Shown here: positions 36,825 through 45,677 of the stretch, piece by piece
Layout of the letters: each line of letters starts with the position of its first letter
How positions within the stretch are numbered: position 1 is the first letter of the stretch
Source: Runella zeae DSM 19591
GTDB taxonomy: Bacteria > Bacteroidota > Bacteroidia > Cytophagales > Spirosomataceae
Length of the DNA stretch: 64,000 nt
Assembly (NCBI RefSeq): GCF_000423565.1
Contig: NZ_AUIF01000047.1
Location: forward strand, 21,389 to 85,388
Direction of reading: 5' to 3'
The notes under the pieces: model-generated
Seen by the model: the letters and a program-made list of their open reading frames with translations, nothing else
Database searches by the model: none
What the model was told of the DNA's origin: nothing
Translations under genes and position numbers: made by a program

Positions 36825-37292
36825 CTATGCTTGCTCTACTAGTTTATGAAACCGCTCTACCTGAACCCCAAATTTTCGCAAAAACTCTACCCCTTCATCT
36901 ACCCCAATGCCCTTATAATCAGCATAGGAATCCAAATAAATGACACGTTTGATTTTCATCGTATAAATCACGCGCGCACAAGCAATGCAAGGCGACAAAG
37001 TCACGTACAGAGTCGTTCCTTCCAGATTAGCCCCATTTTTGACGGCATACAAGATAGCATTTTGCTCCGCATGAAGTGCCAACGAACAGCTTCCTTTGGA
37101 ATCGCGCGGACAGCCTACTTCCGGAAATTCCTCGTCACAATTGTGAGTACCCGAAGGAGGACCATTATAACCAATCGAAATAATTCGGGTGTCTTTGGTA
37201 AGAACTGCCCCCACTTGCGCTTTGATACAGTGTGATCTACGCGCTAAATTTTGGGCTAGTTCCATAAAAATATCGTCAAAAGCAGGACGCAT
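36825..37292 (-). CDS. dCMP/cytidine-type deaminase family protein
   Basis: A zinc deaminase of 155 residues. The zinc and catalytic motif is HAEQNAILYAVKNGA (HAE) with TLSPCIACARVIY (PCxxC). The starting region SHCIKAQVGAVLTKDTRIISIGYNGPPSGTHNCDEE, with an extra zinc-binding Cys pair, is typical of dCMP deaminases (ComEB type), which make dUMP for thymidylate synthesis. It leads a two-gene unit with the AcpH-like gene. Confidence 0.9.
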   Translation of the reverse strand: MRPAFDDIFMELAQNLARRSHCIKAQVGAVLTKDTRIISIGYNGPPSGTHNCDEEFPEVGCPRDSKGSCSLALHAEQNAILYAVKNGANLEGTTLYVTLSPCIACARVIYTMKIKRVIYLDSYADYKGIGVDEGVEFLRKFGVQVERFHKLVEQA

Positions 37293-37440
37293 GAGTTGTT
37301 TGTAGGTTATTGTGTTTAATGAGGTTCAAATCTCTTAAAAAAAAATGCCCCTTCTTCCTCTTTCTTTTGTTATTTATCCGTTAATAGCATTATCAATCAA
37401 GATACCTACTGTAGAGTATTCCTAAAATCAGAGTCGTAAG

Positions 37441-37448
37441 TATCTTTG
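37441..37448 (+). promoter_or_regulatory. Candidate -7 element for the DUF922-like gene
   Basis: TATCTTTG matches TAnnTTTG exactly. It overlaps the distant TTG start of the long reading frame, so translation must begin further down, at the ATG at 37494. Confidence 0.5.
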
Positions 37449-37493
37449 TTGGAGCATCTCTTTGAACAGCACAAAGTAACGAATAAGAAATTT

Positions 37494-38591
37494 ATGCAGC
37501 GTAGTATCTTTAGTGTTTTGTTGGGTTTTATTGTGCTACAAGCTTCCTATTCTGCTTGGGCTCAAACCCAAATGATCGCCCTTAAACCCATTCGCCTAAA
37601 CGTCCAACCTAAGGGCTTTTTTATCTTAGAAGTAATTGACAATAGGGCTATTACTACCAATATCGGCAAGATTTGGAGTAGACCTCAGCCCCTCACTGCT
37701 CAGCTCCAAGGTGGTACGGCCAATGCCTTGGAGTCTTTCTTAAAGAAAAATTTTAACCCTATCAATACTGATTCTCTTACGCCTATTTTGCTTACTATCA
37801 ACGAACTACGGATTAGCGAGGCACTCACTCCTGAAAACCGCGTCAAGGGCGAAGTCAAAATGATACTGGGCTACGAAACATACCGAGAAGGGCGGCGTGT
37901 ACTTCTTACCAACGGCAATGCCGCCACTACCTACACTCGCGCAGGTGTAGTGCCCGAAGAAATGATTGAGGGTATACTCAGAAAATTACTAGAAAATGAA
38001 TTGAAGGGTTTTAACAATTGGTTTGCCAAAGGCATCAAAACCTCTGATTTGCTTGCCCGCGAAGTAAAGCTCATTCTGGAAGAAGAAACACTTATTGACC
38101 ACGGCGACACTCTTTATTATCATGCCAAGCGCCCCCTCAACTGGTCTGACTTCCAAGGAGCACCGAGCGTGTTGAGTCGCTGGGCAGCTCAAGTATTTAC
38201 TAGTTTTGGTTTTGAAGCTCGCACCGTCGTTGCCAATAGAGTCATCGAACTCTATGTTCGCCCTAAAATATGGATTGACAAAACCATCTCATGGGTAAGG
38301 CCCGGCTCCAAAAACGACTATGTACTTGACCATGAGCAGCTTCACTTCGACATCACACGCCTTGCAGCGGAGCGATTTAAACGTTATCTTCAAAAAATGA
38401 CCTTTTCGGTCGAAGATTTTAGCAGTGAGTTGCAGTACCAGTACATTGATTTTTATCGGGTACATAGTCAGTTACAAATCCAGTACGACAACGAGACTGG
38501 GCACGGAACCAACCAAGCAGCCCAAGCGGCATGGGTCAAAAAGGTCAGGGATGAATTGCGCAGTTATGGGGTTACGCCGGCTCGTCCTTAG
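37494..38591 (+). CDS. Exported DUF922-like putative zinc protease
   Basis: 365 residues from the ATG at 37494. A reading frame opening at TTG 37446 is rejected because a -7 promoter element covers it. The signal peptide is MQRSIFSVLLGFIVLQASYSAWAQ. The C-terminal half holds RPLNWSDFQGAPSV and YVLDHEQLHFDITRLAAERF: an HExxH motif followed by a conserved FDI, the pattern I associate with DUF922 putative metalloproteases. The N-terminal half (KPIRLNVQPKGFFILEVIDNRA) is unrecognised and beta-rich. Convergent with the lysozyme gene; the stops are 1 nt apart. Confidence 0.68.
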   Translation: MQRSIFSVLLGFIVLQASYSAWAQTQMIALKPIRLNVQPKGFFILEVIDNRAITTNIGKIWSRPQPLTAQLQGGTANALESFLKKNFNPINTDSLTPILLTINELRISEALTPENRVKGEVKMILGYETYREGRRVLLTNGNAATTYTRAGVVPEEMIEGILRKLLENELKGFNNWFAKGIKTSDLLAREVKLILEEETLIDHGDTLYYHAKRPLNWSDFQGAPSVLSRWAAQVFTSFGFEARTVVANRVIELYVRPKIWIDKTISWVRPGSKNDYVLDHEQLHFDITRLAAERFKRYLQKMTFSVEDFSSELQYQYIDFYRVHSQLQIQYDNETGHGTNQAAQAAWVKKVRDELRSYGVTPARP

Positions 38592-38592
38592 T

Positions 38593-39390
38593 CTACTTTA
38601 CACAAATTCTCTTGAGAGCGTCCACATCCCCCAAAAATACATTGTAGTCTACCAATCCACGCACTCCTTCCGAATACCCACTTTTGGAATGTTGCCAAAA
38701 ATAAATCGTGGCATCATCGTAGCGATTTAGCGTCCAACCTGAATAATCGGCAATCCAAAGGGGATAGTTGTCGAGATTGTCTTTGATATATCGCCGATAA
38801 AAGTCGGCATTGGTATAAATAATGGGCTGCACTCCATAGTGATTTTCGGCCAATTGTAGCCAAGTCCGTAGATTTTCGATGACCTGCTCGCGACTATAAG
38901 CATTGGTACCAACTTCAAAATCAAGGACTGGCGGTAAATCTCCTTTTTTGAGCTTAGCTACTTTTTTGAAATTCTCAAACTGCGGCAAAGCGGGTTTCCA
39001 AGGAATATAAAAATGATACGCTCCTCGATATAGCCCCACTTCATCGGCTTGTTGCCAATTGGTTTTGAAGTCTTTGTCAATGAGAGATGTACCTTCGGTA
39101 GCTTTGACAAACGCAAATTGGAGGCGCAAGTCCTCAAACCTCATTTCTCGCAAAAGTTTCCAGTCAATACGCCCATTGTGTTTTGAAATATCGATTCCGT
39201 GAATCTCATATTTCATCGGTAAGCGTATACCGAGCTTGTGTACATGCCTCCACTCGTTGATATTGAGTCGATTATAATACCAAAGCCCTACACCTATCAA
39301 GATTACCACAAGCCCCAAGATAGCCCAACCTAAGGGCGGAAGAGGACGTTTTTTGGGAGGAAGAGAAGAAGTATTAACACGACGAGCCAT
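38593..39390 (-). CDS. GH25 lysozyme-like muramidase, membrane-anchored
   Basis: 265 residues. A basic N-terminus precedes one transmembrane helix (about 22-43, LGWAILGLVVILIGVGLWYY), so the enzyme is anchored with its catalytic domain outside. The GH25 fold starts IHGIDISKHNGRIDWKLL with the conserved aspartate in GID; the FAFVKATEGTSLID, YRGAYHFYIP and LPPVLDFEVG (D-x-E) strands follow, then PIIYTNADFYRRYI. It cuts muramic acid bonds in peptidoglycan. Confidence 0.92.
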   Translation of the reverse strand: MARRVNTSSLPPKKRPLPPLGWAILGLVVILIGVGLWYYNRLNINEWRHVHKLGIRLPMKYEIHGIDISKHNGRIDWKLLREMRFEDLRLQFAFVKATEGTSLIDKDFKTNWQQADEVGLYRGAYHFYIPWKPALPQFENFKKVAKLKKGDLPPVLDFEVGTNAYSREQVIENLRTWLQLAENHYGVQPIIYTNADFYRRYIKDNLDNYPLWIADYSGWTLNRYDDATIYFWQHSKSGYSEGVRGLVDYNVFLGDVDALKRICVK

Positions 39391-39418
39391 AAAACAAGAT
39401 CAAATAAAATTCGCTCCC

Positions 39419-39937
39419 TTAATCTTTGATGGGTAGTTCGGTTACTTCGGCTTCGGGATTATTGAGTTTGGCTTCTTCTATGGGCGAAAAAGGAAGAGTC
39501 TTTAGAAGACGCTTTTTAGAGGGAGCTTGTGTCAAAAAAAACAATACCAGCCCAATACCAGCTCCCAAAAACCATATATTTCCCGTGAGAAAATACCCAA
39601 ATGCCGACACCAAAGTAGGAGCTTCAAAAAAAGCATATTTTAGGAGTAAATTGCTCTGATATTTTCGCAATTTCTCCGACAAAGATTCTTTTAAAGAAAT
39701 GGATTTCAAGGTTTGTTTTGAAATAGCCCACCCCATAAAAGGCAGCATAAACGCTAAAAACGGGCCAATATACATCAATGCTTGTGAAAGCATTTCGTGA
39801 TTTGGGGTTACTTTTAGTTGGGTATTTCTTAACAAAAACAATACGGTACCAGTACCTACCTGAGCTAGCAACATCACACCATAAATCAATGAAAGTAATT
39901 TAAAATACTGCCTACTAGTCAGAGTCTTACGGTCCAT
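39419..39937 (-). CDS. Small integral membrane protein, unrecognised
   Basis: 172 residues with four predicted helices (about 10-34, 48-71, 100-118, 122-140) and an acidic C-terminal tail (FSPIEEAKLNNPEAEVTELP). No family was recognised. It lies 28 nt upstream of the lysozyme gene in the same direction and may share its transcript. Confidence 0.65.
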   Translation of the reverse strand: MDRKTLTSRQYFKLLSLIYGVMLLAQVGTGTVLFLLRNTQLKVTPNHEMLSQALMYIGPFLAFMLPFMGWAISKQTLKSISLKESLSEKLRKYQSNLLLKYAFFEAPTLVSAFGYFLTGNIWFLGAGIGLVLFFLTQAPSKKRLLKTLPFSPIEEAKLNNPEAEVTELPIKD

Positions 39938-40007
39938 ATCACTTCATTTAGAGCGCAAAATAACGATTTTTTAAGTATACCTAGCCAAAATTATACCAAA
40001 AATGCCT

Positions 40008-40610
40008 TTAAACACCCGGTTGCCAACGCCAGAGATAACGACACGCTAAGGTACGATGAGGCCGCCACGGCTCTGCAATCTGGTGAAGGGTTTTGTATAA
40101 ATCGCGCCCTGTTTGGGTGAGTTCGTAAGCCTTTATCATCTTTTGACGAATCACTAAATCATCAATCGGAAATACATCGGGGCGCTCCATCACAAACATC
40201 AAAAGCATCTCTACCGTCCAGCGTCCTACTCCTTTGATGGGGGTAAGATATGCAATGATTTCCTCATCCCCAAGAGCTTCTAAATGGTCATAATCAATCC
40301 CTTTCTCCAATGCAAACGTAGCTACATTTCGCAGATAATTGATTTTTTGAGAAGACAAGCCTGCACTTCGCAATTGCTCATCGGTAGCTACCACAAGTAG
40401 CTCTGCATGAGGATATTGCTCAGGAAACAACGCCCTAAATCTAGCAAAAATAGAATCGGCGGCTTTTACCGAAATTTGCTGTGAAACAATACTCTCCAAC
40501 AATGCCAAATAAACGTCTTGGTTCCAATCTGTTTTTTTGAAAGTGGGCGTATTTTCAATAATTTTTGACAAAATAGGGTCGCTTGCTGCAAGGTAATTTT
40601 CAGGTAGCAT
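40008..40610 (-). CDS. DNA-3-methyladenine glycosylase (AlkA-type, HhH-GPD)
   Basis: 200 residues from the ATG at 40610; the reading frame opens two codons earlier at a TTG. It removes alkylated bases. The helix-hairpin-helix is LTPIKGVGRWTVEMLLMFVM, followed by the catalytic aspartate in DVFPIDDLVIRQKM. The start YLAASDPILSKIIEN and the ending WRPHRTLACRYLWRW match the short AlkA2-like enzymes without the N-terminal AlkA domain. There is no iron-sulfur cysteine cluster. It is 12 nt after the cupin gene. Confidence 0.92.
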   Translation of the reverse strand: MLPENYLAASDPILSKIIENTPTFKKTDWNQDVYLALLESIVSQQISVKAADSIFARFRALFPEQYPHAELLVVATDEQLRSAGLSSQKINYLRNVATFALEKGIDYDHLEALGDEEIIAYLTPIKGVGRWTVEMLLMFVMERPDVFPIDDLVIRQKMIKAYELTQTGRDLYKTLHQIAEPWRPHRTLACRYLWRWQPGV

Positions 40611-40622
40611 TCTCAAAATTTT

Positions 40623-41387
40623 TTATTCAAATTGAAAGGCAAAGTAAGTACAGGCTCCTTTGCTGATATTTTGGATAGCATGAGGTACGTTTGACTGTAA
40701 AAAAATAATATCTCCTACATCTGCCTTTATCCATTCACCATTGATACTCTCCTGAGCTTGCTTATCGGTAAGCAATAAGATTTCGGCAGCTTGGTGAGTA
40801 TGAGGTGGGTGACTCATGAGGCCTTCGTTGAGGGTAGTGACGTGCATCTCAAAGCGTTTGGAATGTGCCGTAGCACGGTCAAAAAAATTTCTACGTCCCC
40901 CTTTGTCGTGTGTTTTAAAAGCTACTTGATTCCAATGTACCACCAACGACCCGCCCGCTTTCGCTCCTCTTTCCAAATCTACCGGCTCTACCGATTCATA
41001 ATTCATGACGTAGTAAGTAACTGACTCCCCGCTTTTATTTTCAAAACCATGCACATCGCCCGGCATAATAAGCGCAATACTGCCCGCTTCGAGGGTTTCG
41101 GTTTTGCCATTGAGAGTCATCGTAAGTTCCCCCTCTTTCACTATCATCAATTCTTCTTGAGTGTGTTGGTGGCTTTTGGAGCCTTGTTTAGGCTGTAAAG
41201 TCTCGGCATGGATTTTCATGTACTTGAAGGCAGGGGTCGTTCCTTCCAAAATCTGTCGCTGCTCTATTTTATTTTTTTTCGACACCGCCGCATTTCGCCA
41301 TTCATACACGTCTGCTTTGATGGGCATCAGCTGCCCTAGTGCATTTAAGGCTGACAATACAAATCCCAAACATATCAAGTTTTTCAT
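40623..41387 (-). CDS. Exported cupin protein, two cupin domains
   Basis: 254 residues from the ATG at 41387; an upstream extension to 41456 is polar and precedes the signal peptide MKNLICLGFVLSALNALGQ. Two cupin barrels are visible: the first with HQHTQEELMIVKEGELTM and IMPGDVHGFEN, the second with HPPHTHQAAEILLL and FLQSNVPHAIQN, both with histidines and glutamate for a metal. Probably a metal-dependent sugar or uronate isomerase/lyase or binding protein; the activity is not known. It follows the GH26 mannanase by 69 nt and could be the end of the mannan locus. Confidence 0.8.
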   Translation of the reverse strand: MKNLICLGFVLSALNALGQLMPIKADVYEWRNAAVSKKNKIEQRQILEGTTPAFKYMKIHAETLQPKQGSKSHQHTQEELMIVKEGELTMTLNGKTETLEAGSIALIMPGDVHGFENKSGESVTYYVMNYESVEPVDLERGAKAGGSLVVHWNQVAFKTHDKGGRRNFFDRATAHSKRFEMHVTTLNEGLMSHPPHTHQAAEILLLTDKQAQESINGEWIKADVGDIIFLQSNVPHAIQNISKGACTYFAFQFE

Positions 41388-41456
41388 CAGTAAAAATGGT
41401 TGTGTGTCATTTTGGACTGCCCCAACATCCCCAAAAAAGTTGCTAAGACTATGCAA

Positions 41457-42590
41457 CTAAAAGAGCCCCAAGAACTTTTTCTTATATATTTTTCTTAAAT
41501 CATTTTCAAAAAGTGTATAAGGGCTTTGATAAAATTTAAGAAAGTCGGGTACACTCACTTGCCCAGGATAAGGCGCATAATAATGCGTAGGGCTTCGAGT
41601 ATCATTGCGCCAGACCAATACGTAAGCTAAACGCATTTTCTCTGTTTTTAAAGCTTTGAGCAACGTCTCTGTCCACCATGTAGTATTGGGAATTGATTCT
41701 AAACCGGTCTCCGTAAAAGCGGCGAGTTTGTGGGCCTTTTGAGCATAATCAGACACAATTTTGAGCTTTTGAATACCGGCAGTCAAATTATATTTTCCGT
41801 CTCTTCCAAAATCTCCATAATTGTCCATTCCTACCATATCAACCCAATCATCGCCTGGGTAACGTTCCAAAAACGCCTCTTCGGTCGTAAATTTGTTATC
41901 TGGTGAAAAAGCGTAAATAAAATTGTGAACGCCCAAAGTATCGCGCAAATAAGACACCGTAAAACGCCAAACATCCATGAAATCTTCGCGGCTACAGTGA
42001 GGTTTACCCCACCAAAACCATCCTCCGTCAAATTCGTGAAAAGGTCGAAAAATCATGGGAGCGAGTGTCCCGTCTTGTCCTTCGACTGACTTTGCAAAGT
42101 CTCCAATTGTTCTCAAGATTTTTTTATAGGCTTCGTGGTGAGAGCCATAAGGCTTGATAAGAGGCATGGCTGCCACCGAAATCGAATCTTTCCAATAAAA
42201 TCCTCCTCCAGAAGCGGGATTCGAAAAATGCCACGCTACCGTCGTCACTCCTCCACGATTGTAAGTATCTATTACATTTTGACGTACTGATTTTATGGAC
42301 TTTTCAATTGCCTCTTGTGACCTTCCCGAAAACCCCATAAAGTCAACCCCTATCACTGCTGGGTGCGAGCCTACCACTGATTTTACGTCCGAACGGTTTG
42401 GTTCGTCCGACCAGCCGTGTCCGTATTCGGTAGCGTGTTGATGTCCAAAAAGCGTATGCTTTTTGGACAATCGTTGCAGGTTTTTATAAAGGGCTTTGGT
42501 TTGTTTAGTCGCGTTTTTATCAATTTGGGCATTGCTCGAAACTCCAAAAAGCAATAAGCTCACGCCCCACAAAATAACTTTGTAAAACAT
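41457..42590 (-). CDS. GH26 beta-mannanase (ManA-like), exported
   Basis: 377 residues with a signal peptide (GVSSNAQ end). GH26 endo-acting mannanases cut beta-1,4-mannan, often releasing mannobiose. The acid/base glutamate is in MIFRPFHEFDGGWFWWGK and the nucleophile glutamate in AAFTETGLESI. The substrate-cleft start HTLFGHQHATEYGHGW matches the family. It is 4 nt after the aldo/keto reductase gene. In Bacteroides fragilis a GH26, an epimerase, a GH130 and a symporter form the mannan pathway, and all four are here. Confidence 0.92.
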   Translation of the reverse strand: MFYKVILWGVSLLLFGVSSNAQIDKNATKQTKALYKNLQRLSKKHTLFGHQHATEYGHGWSDEPNRSDVKSVVGSHPAVIGVDFMGFSGRSQEAIEKSIKSVRQNVIDTYNRGGVTTVAWHFSNPASGGGFYWKDSISVAAMPLIKPYGSHHEAYKKILRTIGDFAKSVEGQDGTLAPMIFRPFHEFDGGWFWWGKPHCSREDFMDVWRFTVSYLRDTLGVHNFIYAFSPDNKFTTEEAFLERYPGDDWVDMVGMDNYGDFGRDGKYNLTAGIQKLKIVSDYAQKAHKLAAFTETGLESIPNTTWWTETLLKALKTEKMRLAYVLVWRNDTRSPTHYYAPYPGQVSVPDFLKFYQSPYTLFENDLRKIYKKKFLGLF

Positions 42591-42594
42591 CCTC

Positions 42595-43587
42595 CTAAGC
42601 CGCTAAAATTGTTTCTATACTAGCTAATTCCTCAGCGCTAAACTTATCATTTTCTAGGCACTTCAAAGAATCATGTAATTGAGAAACCCGACTAGCGCCA
42701 ATCAATACCGATGTGACTCGACTATCTTTCAACAGCCACGCCAATGCCATTTGAGCCAAAGTTTGACCACGTTGGATTGCTAAATCATTGAGCTTTCCTA
42801 TTTTTTCCAAAGCTTGAGGGGTAAGTTGGCTTTTTTTCAAGAAACCATGCTCTTTAGCAGCCCGCGAATCGTGAGGGATTTCTTTTAAATACTTATCTGT
42901 CAACAAACCCTGCGCCAACGGAGAAAAAGGAATACAACCTACCCCCGACTCTTGCAGTACATCCAAAAGCCCGCCTTCGACCCAGCGCTCCATCATGGAG
43001 TATTTGGGTTGATGAATCAAACAAGGCGTGCCTAATTGCTTTAAAATCGCAATGGCCTTGGCGGAGTCTTCTGCCGAATAGTTAGAAATCCCCACATACA
43101 AGGCTTTTCCTTGGCGTACGATGCTATCAAGCGCACCCATTGTTTCTTCCAAAGGAGTGTTTGGGTCAGGACGATGTGAGTAAAAAATATCTACATACTC
43201 CAGTCCCATTCGTTTGAGGCTTTGGTCACAACTTGCAATAAGGTACTTGCGCGAACCCCACTCTCCGTACGGGCCAGGCCACATCAAATAACCCGCTTTG
43301 GACGAAATGATAAGCTCGTCGCGATGAGCAGCAAAGTCTTTTTTGAGGAGTATCCCAAAGTTTTCTTCCGCAGACCCCGGAGGCGGGCCATAATTGTTGG
43401 CTAAGTCAAAATGAGTGATACCTGCGTCAAATGCCGCTCTTAAAATGGCCCGGTAGTTTTCAAAAACATCCACCCCGCCAAAATTATGCCATAGCCCTAG
43501 CGAAATAGCGGGTAATCTCAGGCCACTTTTGCCACACCGACGATAAGTCATGTGATCGTAGCGAGTATGATTAGGAAGATAGGTCAT
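42595..43587 (-). CDS. Aldo/keto reductase, glyceraldehyde-phosphate-reductase-like
   Basis: 330 residues, a (beta/alpha)8 NADPH oxidoreductase of the YghZ/GPR group. Its features are YRRCGKSGLRLPAISLGLWHNFGG, the catalytic tyrosine in FDLANNYGPPPGSAE, the lysine in ISSKAGYLMWPGPYG and the NADP-binding end LIGASRVSQLHDSL. The likely substrates are aldehydes such as L-glyceraldehyde 3-phosphate; why it sits in a mannan locus is unknown. It ends 4 nt before the GH26 gene. Confidence 0.9.
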   Translation of the reverse strand: MTYLPNHTRYDHMTYRRCGKSGLRLPAISLGLWHNFGGVDVFENYRAILRAAFDAGITHFDLANNYGPPPGSAEENFGILLKKDFAAHRDELIISSKAGYLMWPGPYGEWGSRKYLIASCDQSLKRMGLEYVDIFYSHRPDPNTPLEETMGALDSIVRQGKALYVGISNYSAEDSAKAIAILKQLGTPCLIHQPKYSMMERWVEGGLLDVLQESGVGCIPFSPLAQGLLTDKYLKEIPHDSRAAKEHGFLKKSQLTPQALEKIGKLNDLAIQRGQTLAQMALAWLLKDSRVTSVLIGASRVSQLHDSLKCLENDKFSAEELASIETILAA

Positions 43588-43674
43588 AGGATAATCTTTG
43601 TTAGTTTTTAGGAGTTTTGTTTTTGTACACTTGATTCTTAACCATCAAAATCGTTTTTGAAAAACGAGTGCGTT

Positions 43675-45627
43675 TTATTCAAATTTTTTATCTACGGTTT
43701 TTCCTACCCAATTGTCGGTACGAAAAGGGCTAGCCGGTAGTCCTTCGCTGTTGAAAAGATTGGCATCTTCTGGGGCATCGGCCCATGCGTAGCGTACGGC
43801 AACAGGTTTCTGGCCTTTGGGATGATATACTTCTACTTTATCACCGATGATTTCGGCTTTGGCATAATAAAACACCTTGTCTTCACCCGCAATTTCAAAG
43901 CCTTTTACGTACCCAAATTTATCTTTGACGGTCAAGCCATCACCCGCAAAATTAAAAGAAATAACAGCCTTATCTTCATCAAACTGCACCGACTCATACA
44001 TGGGTCCCGAATGAAGTACCTCTTGTCCGTAGTCAAACTTGAGGGCATTGAGTGCGAGGCGATGCCCTACGTCTTGCTTGTTGGTAGGGTGAATATCCTT
44101 GGGATTTCCCACATCAATCGTCACGGCCATGCCTGTTTTGGGTACCGACAAAGTCATGGTTTGAGCTTCCCGAAGCTCGGCCCAGCTACTGCCGTTGTTG
44201 CTGTTTTGATAAGCACCAAAACTAGATAATTGTACAAAATAAAATGAAAACGTGTCATTCCATTTTTTGCGCCAATCCTGAATCAGCAGCGGGAAAGTTT
44301 GTCGATACTGATAAGCCCGCCCCGCGTTTGATTCTCCCTGATACCACAGCACCCCTTTTATAGCAAAGGGCACGAGCGGCTCTATCATCGCATTGTAGAT
44401 AGTGGTACCGACATTGTTGCTGCTATGGTTGTAGGTATGTGGCTCAGCAAAAGACGGCATCAAATACCATCCCGACGCCAAGCTTACTTTTGTGTCTTTG
44501 GTACTTACATACAAATCGTCGGGACTACCATTTACCCCCAAACCATACCACGGAAACTGTACCATATTCCCAAATTTGACCACCAATTGATTTTTGCCTT
44601 TTTTCCAACTATGCGCGGGAATCGAAATTTTGCGTGTTCCTTCCACGATTCCTTCCGATACCAATTGCCCATTGATGTAGATTTCGTTGAAACTATCTTG
44701 AATTCCGAGTCCTAGCGTAGTAGGCTGAGAAATCATCTCATCAAAAACCTCTACCTCACAAGCCATAAAGCCTTTGCCTCTAAACATCCAAATACCTTTC
44801 CAATCCCACTGTCCCAAAGGACTTCCAGCTTTTAACCATTTTGAAAAATCATACCCCGCTTCGGTGTATTTTTTTTCGTCGGCGGTAGTAGGCAGCACCT
44901 CACTTCCGAGCAACTGTTTACGCGTTTTTTTGTCCAAAATCGCATCAGCTTCTTCCCAAGTTTTGGGCAATGCCTGCGCATAGGCTTTTAGTTCATCGTT
45001 TGTAAGCATCCCTTCTTTGCTAATCCAGCCCTCTACCTGCGAGCCTCCCCACGACGAATGTAGTAATCCAATAGGCACTTTCAGTTTTTGGTACAATTCT
45101 CTCGCAAAAAAGAAGCCAACCGCCGTAAAATTCCCGACGTTTTCTTCATTACAGATTTTCCATTCGCCTGATGTCAATTCTTTTTGGGGCGTAATTGTGA
45201 CTTCATGCCCCACAAAAAAGTGACGTATTTGGGGGAAATCAGCGTTTTTCTTTTCTTCCTTATAATTATCAGCCTGCTTCACGGGCCATTCCATGTTGGA
45301 TTGTCCCGAACACAGCCATACTTCACCCATCAAAATATCTTTGATTTCTATTTTTTCAGATTTGGTCGTCACTACCATTTGGTGAGGGCCACCTGCCTCC
45401 ATCGGAGAAAGTTTTACCGTCCACTTGCCCGTAGCATCGGCTGTTGTTATTTGTTTTTGGCCTGCTAGTGTAATGGTTATTTTTTCTTTGGGTTTAGCCC
45501 ATCCCCACACAGGAATCGGTTTTTGACGCTGCAATACCACATGGTCAGAAAAAAGACGCGCAAGCTTGAGTTGGGCAACAACAGGCAGTTGAATGATAAA
45601 GAAGCCAAAAAGTAGAAGTTTTTTCAT
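43675..45627 (-). CDS. Sialate O-acetylesterase-type esterase (SASA), exported
   Basis: 650 residues from the ATG at 45627 (the longer frame to 45663 precedes the signal peptide). Signal peptide KKLLLFGFFIIQLPVVAQ. The serine nucleophile is in WLCSGQSNMEWPV, and the catalytic Asp/His pair is in VGNPKDIHPTNKQDVGHRLA. A beta-sandwich insert of about 100 residues with a GH2-like jelly-roll look (EVEVFDEMISQPTTL) splits the hydrolase. Although annotated for sialic acid, no sialic genes are present; in this locus it more likely removes acetyl groups from mannan. Confidence 0.9.
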   Translation of the reverse strand: MKKLLLFGFFIIQLPVVAQLKLARLFSDHVVLQRQKPIPVWGWAKPKEKITITLAGQKQITTADATGKWTVKLSPMEAGGPHQMVVTTKSEKIEIKDILMGEVWLCSGQSNMEWPVKQADNYKEEKKNADFPQIRHFFVGHEVTITPQKELTSGEWKICNEENVGNFTAVGFFFARELYQKLKVPIGLLHSSWGGSQVEGWISKEGMLTNDELKAYAQALPKTWEEADAILDKKTRKQLLGSEVLPTTADEKKYTEAGYDFSKWLKAGSPLGQWDWKGIWMFRGKGFMACEVEVFDEMISQPTTLGLGIQDSFNEIYINGQLVSEGIVEGTRKISIPAHSWKKGKNQLVVKFGNMVQFPWYGLGVNGSPDDLYVSTKDTKVSLASGWYLMPSFAEPHTYNHSSNNVGTTIYNAMIEPLVPFAIKGVLWYQGESNAGRAYQYRQTFPLLIQDWRKKWNDTFSFYFVQLSSFGAYQNSNNGSSWAELREAQTMTLSVPKTGMAVTIDVGNPKDIHPTNKQDVGHRLALNALKFDYGQEVLHSGPMYESVQFDEDKAVISFNFAGDGLTVKDKFGYVKGFEIAGEDKVFYYAKAEIIGDKVEVYHPKGQKPVAVRYAWADAPEDANLFNSEGLPASPFRTDNWVGKTVDKKFE

Positions 45628-45677
45628 TGATGTTAATGTATAGAATTGTGCCTTTATGAGCATAAGCCACTCCCTAA

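Noticed and set aside
37446..37493. Longer N-terminus of the DUF922-like protein from TTG 37446
   Set aside because: A TATCTTTG promoter element overlaps this codon and the signal peptide begins at the ATG at 37494.
43675..45627. Role of the SASA esterase in sialic acid use
   Set aside because: No sialidase, sialate lyase or transporter genes are nearby; its neighbours are mannan genes.
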